Part shown: in pieces, positions 38,685 through 46,587 of the stretch
Layout of the letters: every line of letters starts with the position of its first letter
Numbering within the stretch: the first letter of the stretch is position 1
The notes under the pieces: generated by a model
What the model was told of the DNA's origin: nothing
The model's input: the letters and a program-made list of their open reading frames with translations, nothing else
Databases searched by the model: none
NCBI RefSeq assembly: GCF_002777255.1
Contig: NZ_CP017634.1
Coordinates: forward strand, 3,608,903 to 3,672,902
Direction: 5' to 3'
DNA: 64,000 bases
Source of the DNA: Candidatus Formimonas warabiya
Lineage (GTDB): Bacteria > Bacillota > Dehalobacteriia > Dehalobacteriales > Dehalobacteriaceae
Program-made: the position numbers and the translations under genes

Positions 38685-38731
38685 TCTTGAAAGGCTTAGA
38701 TATATTAGATCCTAAGTGGAAATTTTTTTCC

Positions 38732-38748
38732 CGTCTTAAAATAGAACA
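38732..38748 (-). promoter_or_regulatory. 17-bp upstream activator dyad (copy 2)
   Basis: CGTCTTA-AAA-TAGAACA on the plus strand. The surrounding 40 bp also match the copies at 30838 and 43960 (ATATGNNNCATATTGGA-like end), so the whole operator is conserved. Confidence 0.7.
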
Positions 38749-38815
38749 TTATTTGTGTCATATTGGATCATTTTCATTCTTTTGTCACAAATTTGTACTC
38801 CTAATAATTCTTCAA

Positions 38816-39520
38816 TTAACCACCAAGGTAAGCCTTGCGCACAGACTCGCTGCAAGCCAATTCTTTTGCAGTACCTGATAGCGCAATCTTACCTGTCTCC
38901 AGCACATATGCCCGATGAGCAATGGAAAGAGCCATATTGGCATTTTGTTCAACTAGAAGAATTGTGGTACCTGTTTCGTTGATCTCCTTAATTATTGCGA
39001 AAATTTGCTTAACAAGAATAGGTGCCAAGCCCATCGACGGCTCATCTAACAGTAAAAGCTGGGGTCTGGACATTAAAGCTCGGCCCATAGCCAACATTTG
39101 CTGTTCTCCACCAGAAAGAGTTCCCGCCAGCTGGCTCCGGCGTTCATCAAGCCGTGGAAAAATCTTAAAAACTTTAGTAATATCGTTTTTAATCTCTGCC
39201 TTATCCCGGCGCATATAAGCGCCCATTTCCAAATTCTCGTACACTGACATATTGGCAAAGATCTTACGACCCTCTGGAACTTGGGAAATCCCCTTTGCAA
39301 CAATTGCTGACGGAGATAAAACGGAGAGTTCCTGGTCCGTAAACAAAATCCTGCCTTTTCTTGGCCGGAGTATACCGGAAATTGTTTGTAGTGTCGTACT
39401 CTTTCCAGCTCCGTTAGAACCGATCAAAGTGACGATTTCTCCTTTGTTGACCTGGAATGAAACATCTTTTATTGCGTGTATCGCACCATAATAAACATTG
39501 AGTTCTTCCAGAACTAGCAT
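38816..39520 (-). CDS. livF: Branched-chain amino acid ABC transporter ATPase LivF
   Basis: The 234-residue ATPase powers uptake with LivG. Walker A GSNGAGKST (near 35), signature LSGGEQQMLAMGRAL (near 135) and Walker B LLLLDEPSMGLAP are intact, with no extra domains. It is the last gene of a five-gene livKHMGF operon and overlaps livG by 7 bp. Leucine dehydrogenase follows with its own sigma-54 promoter. Confidence 0.95.
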   Translation of the reverse strand: MLVLEELNVYYGAIHAIKDVSFQVNKGEIVTLIGSNGAGKSTTLQTISGILRPRKGRILFTDQELSVLSPSAIVAKGISQVPEGRKIFANMSVYENLEMGAYMRRDKAEIKNDITKVFKIFPRLDERRSQLAGTLSGGEQQMLAMGRALMSRPQLLLLDEPSMGLAPILVKQIFAIIKEINETGTTILLVEQNANMALSIAHRAYVLETGKIALSGTAKELACSESVRKAYLGG

Positions 39521-40293
39521 TGCTGAACCTCCTCTCCCAAGTAAGCTTCGATGACCAGAGGGTTATTTTTAATCTCATTCGGCGTTCCGTGGGCGATAGT
39601 TTCTCCGTGATCCAAAACATAAATCCGTTCACATATCCCCATTACCAAGGCCATGTCATGTTCGATTAAAAGAATAGTCAAACTAAATTCCTTACGGATC
39701 CAATCAATCAATTCCATTAAATCTTGAGTTTCCTTCTGATTCATACCGGCAGCCGGCTCGTCCAATAGCAATAACTTGGGCTTAGCGGCCAGTGCACGGG
39801 CGATCTCCAATCTCCGTTGCTGTCCATAGGGCAGGCTGCTGGAAATTTCATGGGCGATATCTTGAAGTTTAAAGATTTTCAGCAATTCCATGGCTTTCGC
39901 GGTAATCTCTTTCTCACCGCTGAAAAAGTTAGGTAATCTCAGCAATGCACTGACGGTATTGTAGGATGCGTGCTGATTGTAGGCAATTTTGACATTATCC
40001 ACTACGCTCAGGTTGTTGAACAGCCTAATATTTTGGAATGTCCTGGCTATGCCCAGTTGGGTTACCTGATAAGGCTTAAGTCCACTAATTTCCCGTTCTT
40101 GGTATAGGATTTTACCGGAAGTTGGTTCATTAACACCCGTTAAAAGGTTGAATACAGTAGTTTTCCCGGCACCGTTAGGCCCGATAAGCCCAATCAACTC
40201 ACCTTCGTTAATCTCAATATTCAAGTTAGTAACTGCCTTTAATCCGCCGAACTGTTTGCAAAGATTATTCAATTTCAGTAACATTGTTCTCAT
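39514..40293 (-). CDS. livG: Branched-chain amino acid ABC transporter ATPase LivG
   Basis: The 259-residue ATPase has Walker A GPNGAGKTT, the signature LPYGQQRRLEIARAL typical of LivG, and Walker B LLLLDEPAAGMNQ. The LivG-type loop ARTFQNIRLFNNLSV is present. It starts inside the end of livM (29-bp overlap) and overlaps livF, so the operon is tightly coupled. An alternative ATG nine bases downstream is possible. Confidence 0.95.
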   Translation of the reverse strand: MRTMLLKLNNLCKQFGGLKAVTNLNIEINEGELIGLIGPNGAGKTTVFNLLTGVNEPTSGKILYQEREISGLKPYQVTQLGIARTFQNIRLFNNLSVVDNVKIAYNQHASYNTVSALLRLPNFFSGEKEITAKAMELLKIFKLQDIAHEISSSLPYGQQRRLEIARALAAKPKLLLLDEPAAGMNQKETQDLMELIDWIRKEFSLTILLIEHDMALVMGICERIYVLDHGETIAHGTPNEIKNNPLVIEAYLGEEVQQC

Positions 40294-41218
40294 CCTTCTT
40301 TCCTAGGAAACTAAGGGTGAACTCTTTCGTTCCCAACAAGCCTTGTGGCCTAAACAGCATCATGATTATCATGATCAAGGCAGTTATTACCAATCGCCAC
40401 TCTGGGATACCGGCTAAGGCGGCTGACACTCCCGTCATAACTACGGCACCGACGATGCTTCCCGTCATGCTCCCTAAACCACCGACAACAACCATGACGA
40501 GAATATCAAAGGTCTTCAAAAAGCTAAAAGTATTTGGCTGGACCAGAAACATGTAATTGGCGTAAATAGCTCCTGCTAAACCAGCGAAAAAAGATCCAAA
40601 TACAAAGGCTATTACTTTATATTTTGTGGTGTTTATCCCCATGGTGCCGGCGGCAATTTCGTTTTCCCGTACGGAAATGCAGGCACGGCCAAAGGTGGAG
40701 TTAATATAATTGAGCATAAAAAGCAAACTGATAACTAAGGCCCCAAAGGTCCAAGTCCAGGTAATAGTACTGGGAACCGTAAAGCCGGAAGCACCATTCA
40801 CATAATCCAAATTCGTAAAGAAAATACGTACGATTTCACCAAAACCCAATGTGGCAATGGCAAGGTAATCACCATAAAGCCTAAGACTGGGCAGTCCGAT
40901 CAGGAAGCCGGCTATTGCCGAAACAATTGCCCCGCTAAGCAATGCGATGATCAAAGGCATATGAAAATTAACAGTCATTATCGCTGAAACATAGGCGCCG
41001 ATGGCCATAAAACCGGCATGGCCTATGGAAAATTGCCCGGTTATTCCATTAATCATATTTAAGCTGGTCGCTAGAAGTGCGTAAATACACATTAAAATTA
41101 AGGTTAGCTGATAAAATGGAGGCAAAATATTGGTGACAATCAACGCTTGGATTATGCCATAAAATAATACTACTCCCAGGGATGAAAAGATGTTCTTGCG
41201 ATTGATCAAATTGTTCAC
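40265..41218 (-). CDS. livM: Branched-chain amino acid ABC transporter permease LivM
   Basis: The 317-residue permease starts at a GTG after TGTAGGTGA. It has about nine membrane spans and the LivM signature (GQFSIGHAGFMAIGAYVSA; RLYGDYLAIATLGFGEIVR). It pairs with LivH to form the channel. Located in the operon between livH and livG with only 10 bp to livH. Confidence 0.95.
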   Translation of the reverse strand: MNNLINRKNIFSSLGVVLFYGIIQALIVTNILPPFYQLTLILMCIYALLATSLNMINGITGQFSIGHAGFMAIGAYVSAIMTVNFHMPLIIALLSGAIVSAIAGFLIGLPSLRLYGDYLAIATLGFGEIVRIFFTNLDYVNGASGFTVPSTITWTWTFGALVISLLFMLNYINSTFGRACISVRENEIAAGTMGINTTKYKVIAFVFGSFFAGLAGAIYANYMFLVQPNTFSFLKTFDILVMVVVGGLGSMTGSIVGAVVMTGVSAALAGIPEWRLVITALIMIIMMLFRPQGLLGTKEFTLSFLGKKDENNVTEIE

Positions 41219-41228
41219 TTAATTTCAC

Positions 41229-42125
41229 CTACACTTTCTCTCTTATGTTACTGCCAAATATGCCGCTTGGCTTAATAAGTAACACCAAAATTAGGATTAA
41301 GAATGACGCCGCGTCCCGCCATGTAGACGCACCTAAACCGCTGACAATTGCCTCTATCACACCAAGGGCTATACCTCCAACCATTGCCCCGGGGATAATG
41401 CCGATCCCTCCAAGGACCGCCGCAATAAAGGCTTTCATACCAGGGAATAACCCCATCAGTGGTTGAATGGTGTTGAAATACATCCCCAGAAGAACACCTG
41501 CTGCTGCTGCCAGCGCAGAACCGATGGCAAAGGTGGCGGAAATAGTAGTGTTAACATTCACACCCATAAGCAGAGCGGCATTTTTATCAAAAGAAACTGC
41601 CCGCATCGCCTTACCGACTTTCGTATAGTGCACGATGTATTGTAACAAAGCCATTAACAAGGTTGCGGTAAAAATAATCAGTAAATCGCCGGCCTGAAAG
41701 TATACGCCAGCAACATTAAAACTTTTATCCGGGAAGACCGGAGGGAAAGTACGGATATCAGGGCCTACAATAAGCATACCACCATATTCCAAGAGTAAAG
41801 ACATACCAATGGCTGTAATTAAGAATGAGATCCTTGTCGCGTTGCGCGCACGCAACGGCCTGTAAGCAACCCTTTCAATTACGACGCCCAGAATAGCACA
41901 CGATGCCATTGAAATGATCAGAGCTGGGAAAAAGGACAAATGCAGAACGCTTGTGGCAAACCAACCAACATAAGCTCCGACCATAAAGACGTCTCCATGA
42001 GCAAAGTTAATTAGGTTCATAATTCCGTAAACCATGGTGTAACCCAACGCGAGCAAAGCGTACACACTGCCAAGTGAGATACCGTTAACCAACTGTTGAA
42101 TCATTTCCCGGATTACTTCTGCCAT
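41229..42125 (-). CDS. livH: Branched-chain amino acid ABC transporter permease LivH
   Basis: The 298-residue permease has the LivH-type opening (VNGISLGSVYALLALGYTMV, YGIMNLINFAHGD) and about eight spans, with GGIGIIPGAMVGGIALGV near the end. It follows livK by 111 bp and precedes livM. AAGGAAG precedes the ATG. Confidence 0.95.
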   Translation of the reverse strand: MAEVIREMIQQLVNGISLGSVYALLALGYTMVYGIMNLINFAHGDVFMVGAYVGWFATSVLHLSFFPALIISMASCAILGVVIERVAYRPLRARNATRISFLITAIGMSLLLEYGGMLIVGPDIRTFPPVFPDKSFNVAGVYFQAGDLLIIFTATLLMALLQYIVHYTKVGKAMRAVSFDKNAALLMGVNVNTTISATFAIGSALAAAAGVLLGMYFNTIQPLMGLFPGMKAFIAAVLGGIGIIPGAMVGGIALGVIEAIVSGLGASTWRDAASFLILILVLLIKPSGIFGSNIREKV

Positions 42126-42236
42126 CTTTCCACTTCCTTTTTTTACATATAGCGCACGAAGAAGGGGTTCAGCGCCCCCTCTTCATGCTTGGGTTGTCTC
42201 AATTAAAAATGCCCTAATTAGTTAGCGGTCTTTAGC

Positions 42237-43442
42237 TTACTGAGGATCAATTTTTTGCAGGAAGGTCGGTTTTCCGTCGATATACTCAGTAATAACTGCA
42301 CTCTTTTGCGGGTTGTGGGTTGCCGGATCCATATTAATTACCCCGGCAAGGCCTTTGAAATCCTTCGTGTTCTCTAAAGCCTCACGCACTTTTTCCGGAT
42401 CAGCTGAACCGGCGTTTTCGAAAGCATTAATCAAAAGGTTGGCAGTGTCATAAGCGAGAATCGCCTCAGCATTGGGATCAATATTATACTTGGCTTTATA
42501 CTGGCTGACAAAATCAGCAACAGCAGGGTCTGTCAAGGATACATGGTCAACAATAAAGCAATCCTTAAGATTTTCCGGACCGCCGGCTAATTCAACAAGC
42601 TGTGGTGAACTCCAGCCGTCGCCGCCCATAATTGGCTGTTGCATGCCTAAACCTCTGGCTTGTTTGATGATTAATCCAACTTCCTGATAGAAACCGGGGA
42701 TGAAGATGCAATCAGGCTTCGCGGAACTGATACGGGTCAGGATAGCACGGAAATCGGTATCGGCACCGGCGGTGTATTTCTCTGTGCTGACAATAGAACC
42801 GCCATTTGCGGTAAAGGTCTTTTCGAATGCTTCTGCCATACCTTTTGAGTAGTCACTCTTCTGGTCAATAATCATGGTAGCAGTCTTAGCATTTTTGTCT
42901 TTAGACAAGAAATTTGCTGCCACTGTACCAGCAAAATCATCGATGAAGCATGCTCTGAAAATATAGGCTTTTAGTGTTCCGTTTTCAACGGTAACTTTGA
43001 TATTTGTGGAAGCAGGAGAAATCATGGGTATTTTGTTCTGCTCACAAACCGGGGAAGCGGCAATACTGTCACCACTGGTTTGGCAGCCGATAATAGCCTG
43101 AACCTTATCTTGGGTGATCAGTTTAACGGCAGACGCAGTAGATTCGCCTGCGTCGGTCTTATTATCTGCTACAATAAACTTTAATGTTTTGCCGCCCAAG
43201 ATACCACCATTTGCATTCACCTGTTCGAAAGCAAGCTCAACTGAATTTTTCGTAGCATTGCCGAAAGGTGCCGCGCCACCTGTCAATTCAAGGTTACCAC
43301 CAATCAAAATTTCACCACCGGTTGTTTCATTTTCAGTTGCACTGTCGGTTGTGCTGTCAGTCGTAGAATTTGATGTGCCACACCCAGTAACCATAACTAA
43401 ACTCAAGACTATCACCAAGGCTATTAATAGTAATTTTCTCAT
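42237..43442 (-). CDS. livK: Branched-chain amino acid ABC transporter substrate-binding lipoprotein LivK
   Basis: The 401-residue protein starts at ATG 43442, with GGGGGT upstream. A lipoprotein signal ends VTGC (lipid-attached Cys near 22), followed by a Ser/Thr-rich tether. The rest is a type I periplasmic-binding fold (IGGNLELTGGAAPFG, GGDGWSSPQLVELAGG). It captures Leu/Ile/Val outside the membrane for LivHM. It is the first gene of the operon; the sigma-54 promoter is about 440 bp upstream, leaving a long leader with two small ORFs. Confidence 0.95.
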   Translation of the reverse strand: MRKLLLIALVIVLSLVMVTGCGTSNSTTDSTTDSATENETTGGEILIGGNLELTGGAAPFGNATKNSVELAFEQVNANGGILGGKTLKFIVADNKTDAGESTASAVKLITQDKVQAIIGCQTSGDSIAASPVCEQNKIPMISPASTNIKVTVENGTLKAYIFRACFIDDFAGTVAANFLSKDKNAKTATMIIDQKSDYSKGMAEAFEKTFTANGGSIVSTEKYTAGADTDFRAILTRISSAKPDCIFIPGFYQEVGLIIKQARGLGMQQPIMGGDGWSSPQLVELAGGPENLKDCFIVDHVSLTDPAVADFVSQYKAKYNIDPNAEAILAYDTANLLINAFENAGSADPEKVREALENTKDFKGLAGVINMDPATHNPQKSAVITEYIDGKPTFLQKIDPQ

Positions 43443-43481
43443 TTCTTTTACCCCCATACATTTTTTACTTTTGAATGGCGA

Positions 43482-43610
43482 TTAGAATATAAAATTAAAA
43501 TCAAGGCTTTCCGTCTGAGTCTGTATTAAACCGAAACTTATTAATAGCTGCCGAGTTATGACACATCTTTTTGACAAAATCTGATTCGGCACAACTAAAA
43601 TTGTCCACAT
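43482..43610 (-). CDS. Leader ORF 2 upstream of livK
   Basis: A 42-codon ORF starting MWTILVVPNQ with AAAGGAG directly before the ATG and ending 40 bp before livK. About a third of its residues are Leu, Ile or Val. Its ATG overlaps the stop of leader ORF 1 (TGATG). It is too short to match a known family; a leader-peptide role for branched-chain amino acid sensing is possible but unproven. Confidence 0.4.
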   Translation of the reverse strand: MWTILVVPNQILSKRCVITRQLLISFGLIQTQTESLDFNFIF

Positions 43611-43705
43611 CACTCCTTTACAATTGAAGATGAAAAATCTGTATACATGGTAGCCGTCGAACCAATAAGCCTCTCATAACCCATCCCAATGCAAATCCGA
43701 CGCAT
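43610..43705 (-). CDS. Leader ORF 1 upstream of livK
   Basis: A 31-codon ORF starting MRRICIGMGYERL, with the same AAAGGAGTGATG start context as leader ORF 2. It ends IVKE-stop, and that stop overlaps the next ATG, so translation of the two would be coupled. No family recognised. Confidence 0.4.
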   Translation of the reverse strand: MRRICIGMGYERLIGSTATMYTDFSSSIVKE

Positions 43706-43886
43706 CACTCCTTTACAGATAGCTTTAGTGATACTTTGGCTTAAATCCTTAACTCAAAAATATCTTAAGAAAAGGATTTTAGGTCTCAGTATTCTTTACA
43801 ATTGAGGACTTGTCCAATTTTTTCTCATAAATTATTTTCCTTTTACTAACTACGATTGTTCTTATCGTCCATATAACTAAGTTTTT

Positions 43887-43904
43887 ATGCAAGTTATATG
43901 CCAA
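43887..43904 (-). promoter_or_regulatory. Sigma-54 promoter upstream of the liv operon
   Basis: Minus strand reads TTGGCATATAACTTGCAT, GG and GC 10 bp apart. Transcription would start about 435 bp before livK and run through the two leader ORFs. Between 43705 and 43887 there is an AAATCCTT/AAGGATTT hairpin and nothing else recognised. Confidence 0.85.
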
Positions 43905-43965
43905 CCTACAGAAGGCACATGATAAGGTTGCTATAATAGCGAAGTATAAGGTTACATCGTTTTCA

Positions 43966-43982
43966 CGTCTTAAATTAGAGCA
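43966..43982 (-). promoter_or_regulatory. 17-bp upstream activator dyad (copy 3)
   Basis: CGTCTTA-AAT-TAGAGCA on the plus strand, 64 bp upstream of the -24 element, embedded in a 42-bp block shared with the other two copies. Confidence 0.7.
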
Positions 43983-44106
43983 AAATATGTATCATATTGG
44001 AACCTATTTTATTAATGATGTAACAAACTGCTACACAACTTATATCAATTCAACTTTATGTTTGGCATTCTTTAAATCAGTCCTTAAAAGTCAATTATCT
44101 GTATTC

Positions 44107-45429
44107 TTAATACATCTCCAGATACCTTGATACTTCCCATGGGTGTACCGTGGAGCGATACCTGTCCCATTCTTTGATTCCCTCTTTCATAAACCGTTCG
44201 TAAATGTGTTTTCCCAGGGTTTCCTTGATTAAACCATCACGGCTAAGTTCTTGTAATGCGTCATAAAGATTTGCTGGTAAAGCTTGAATCCCCTGAGCTT
44301 TGCGTTCTTCATCCGACATTTTATAGATATTCTGTGATACCGCCGAAGGAGGAGTCAAATTTTCCTTAATCCCCGCTAGACCAGCTTTAAGTTGAACTGC
44401 CAAGGCTAAATAAGGGTTACATGAAGGATCTGGAAATCGGGCTTCAATTCTTGTTGAACTACCCCGCTTGGAAGGAATCCGTATCAAAGGACTACGATTA
44501 CGTGCTGACCATGCTATATAGCATGGTGCCTCAAAACCAGGTATAAGACGCTTATAGGAGTTTACCGTTGGATTAGTTATAGCAACAAAAGAATGTGCAT
44601 GTTTCATTAGGCCTGCAATATAGTTATATGCTTCTTTCGACAAGCCCATTTCCCCATTTGGATCAAAAAAAGCATTTTGGCCGTTCATAAAAAGTGATTG
44701 ATTCGTATGCATTCCCGAACCGTTAATTCCAGCAATTGGTTTAGGCATAAAGGTTGCATGCAAACCGTGTTGCTGAGCTATCGTGCGTACAACAAAACGA
44801 AAAGTTACAATTTTATCAGCTGTATCTAAGGCATCAGAATACTTAAAATCGATTTCGTGCTGCCCTGGGGCAGTCTCATGATGCGATGCCTCAATTTCGA
44901 AACCCATTTGTTCAAGAGTTAAAACCATGCTTCGACGTGCTTCTTCACCAAGGTCAACCGGAGTCATATAGAAGTAACTAGCATTGTCATGCGTAATCGT
45001 CGTAGGTCTACCATCACCATCAACTTGGAATAAAAAAAATTCCACCTCTGGACCAACATTTAAAGTGTAACCCATCGAACTTGCCTCAGCCACAACCTTC
45101 TTTAAAGCATAACGCGGATCTCCTTCAAAAGGAGTTCCATCGGGATTGAAAACATCGCAAATCAAACGCGCGACGCCCCCCTTAATCGGGCGCCAAGGAA
45201 AAACTGTAAAAGTGTTTGGATCTGGTCGTAAATACATATCAGACTCTTCAATCCGAGCAAAACCTTCAATGGACGAGCCATCAAACATTAGTTCTCCTTC
45301 AAGTGCCTTTTCTAGCTGTGCAGTTGTAATTGCCACATTTTTTAGGATTCCTAGAATATCTGTAAACTGTAATCTAATAGATTTAATACCTTTTTCCCGG
45401 ACCTCTTTTAATATATCTTCCTTTGCCAT
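44107..45429 (-). CDS. glnA: Type I glutamine synthetase
   Basis: The 440-residue GSI makes glutamine from glutamate, ammonium and ATP. I use ATG 45429, just after AAAGGAG; an upstream in-frame start at 45486 lacks a ribosome site. Motifs: [47 protein letters not shown], and [19 protein letters not shown]. The length fits the GSI-alpha form of Firmicutes, with no adenylylation loop. No glnR is next to it. Its 3' end and the downstream spacer were copied, in broken form, to 30.7-31.2 kb. Confidence 0.96.
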   Translation of the reverse strand: MAKEDILKEVREKGIKSIRLQFTDILGILKNVAITTAQLEKALEGELMFDGSSIEGFARIEESDMYLRPDPNTFTVFPWRPIKGGVARLICDVFNPDGTPFEGDPRYALKKVVAEASSMGYTLNVGPEVEFFLFQVDGDGRPTTITHDNASYFYMTPVDLGEEARRSMVLTLEQMGFEIEASHHETAPGQHEIDFKYSDALDTADKIVTFRFVVRTIAQQHGLHATFMPKPIAGINGSGMHTNQSLFMNGQNAFFDPNGEMGLSKEAYNYIAGLMKHAHSFVAITNPTVNSYKRLIPGFEAPCYIAWSARNRSPLIRIPSKRGSSTRIEARFPDPSCNPYLALAVQLKAGLAGIKENLTPPSAVSQNIYKMSDEERKAQGIQALPANLYDALQELSRDGLIKETLGKHIYERFMKEGIKEWDRYRSTVHPWEVSRYLEMY

Positions 45430-45577
45430 TTTCTGTCTCCTTTCGTCACTTTTGGCAAAGAAAGTAACGTCGGCGCTTATATCCATCAGTACCCATTGAC
45501 ATCATTTGTTCTATATGCACACAGTATTATGTATACCATGGCACGCAGGAGAATACTTCCAATTTTTAATGATCACA

Positions 45578-46504
45578 TTAAACTACATTTACTTTCAGTC
45601 CAAAAGACTCCAATATTTTGACCTTGCTTTTGATATTATCCTTTTGTAATGACGGTAAATTTTCAAGCATATACTCCTCACCAAGGGCATGATATTTATT
45701 TACACCCAGCCGATGGTAAGGGAGTATGTCAATGCTGTCCAGGCCCCATAATTTCATAAATCGTCCTATTGCCGTAATATTTTTTTCGTCATCATTATAC
45801 CCGGGAATTAACGGCAATCTGATGATAATTTTTTTACCCATTTGTCTTATTTTAGAAGCATTATCTAAAATAAGCCGGTTGTCTACACCCGTAAATTCCT
45901 TATGTTTCACAGGATCTAAATGCTTTATGTCAAATAGGACTAAATCAACCTTTTGCAATATTTTTTCCAATATACTCCAGGGAGCGTATCCGCAAGTATC
46001 GAGACAGATATGGATACCTCTTTGGTAGCATCTGTCCAGCAGTTCCAAGACGAATTCAGGTTGAGAAGTGCACTCTCCACCACCAAGTGTTACCCCTCCA
46101 TCGGAATTCATATAGTATATAACATCTTTGTCAATAATTTTATAAACCTCGTCTACCGTCATCCACCTTCCGGCAATAGACCTGGCATTAGATGGGCAAG
46201 CTTCTACACAAGCGCCGCAGTTCTGGCAAAGATTACGATCCACCCAAACTGTACCGTCATCCTTTTTTTGGTTGGCCCCGTTAGGACAAACCTTCAGGCA
46301 GGAGTAGCACTCTGTACATGTGTTTTCAAAATAAAGCATCTGCGGTTTATGCTGCTTTGACTCCGGATTGCTACACCACAGACACCTGAGCGGACATCCT
46401 TGGAAAAACACCGTTGTCCTTACCCCCGGACCGTCTTCAGTGGAATACCTCTGGATGTTAAAAATAAGCGCCTTTCTTTCCGATGCAATCTCTTTATTAT
46501 CCAT
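45578..46504 (-). CDS. Glycyl radical enzyme activating enzyme (radical SAM)
   Basis: The 308-residue radical-SAM protein installs the glycyl radical on its partner using S-adenosylmethionine. The cluster motif CPLRCLWC is at about 35-42. Two ferredoxin-type 4Fe-4S clusters are inserted after it (CTECYSCLKVCPNG and CQNCGACVEACPSN), as in activases of dehydratase- and decarboxylase-type enzymes, not of pyruvate formate-lyase. It lies 84 bp downstream of the glycyl radical enzyme, after a terminator-like hairpin. Confidence 0.93.
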   Translation of the reverse strand: MDNKEIASERKALIFNIQRYSTEDGPGVRTTVFFQGCPLRCLWCSNPESKQHKPQMLYFENTCTECYSCLKVCPNGANQKKDDGTVWVDRNLCQNCGACVEACPSNARSIAGRWMTVDEVYKIIDKDVIYYMNSDGGVTLGGGECTSQPEFVLELLDRCYQRGIHICLDTCGYAPWSILEKILQKVDLVLFDIKHLDPVKHKEFTGVDNRLILDNASKIRQMGKKIIIRLPLIPGYNDDEKNITAIGRFMKLWGLDSIDILPYHRLGVNKYHALGEEYMLENLPSLQKDNIKSKVKILESFGLKVNVV

Positions 46505-46529
46505 ACTGTCGCCTTCCCCTTTTCTGGCT

Positions 46530-46558
46530 AAAACCTCCCGCCCAAAGCGGGAGGTTTT
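46530..46558 (-). terminator. Strong hairpin between the glycyl radical enzyme and its activase
   Basis: AAAACCTCCCGC and GCGGGAGGTTTT form a perfect 12-bp stem. It would let only some transcripts reach the activase, which is needed in small amounts. Confidence 0.8.
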
Positions 46559-46587
46559 ATTACCGCCATCAAGGTAGTTAATTAATA

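Noticed and set aside
43443..43886. T-box or other riboswitch in the livK leader
   Set aside because: No T-box sequence (TGGNACCGCG) or specifier stem seen; only the leader ORFs and a hairpin.
45430..45577. Sigma-54 or GlnR site before glnA
   Set aside because: TGGCACG occurs on the plus strand only and no GC follows at the right distance; no clear TGTNA-N7-TNACA box.
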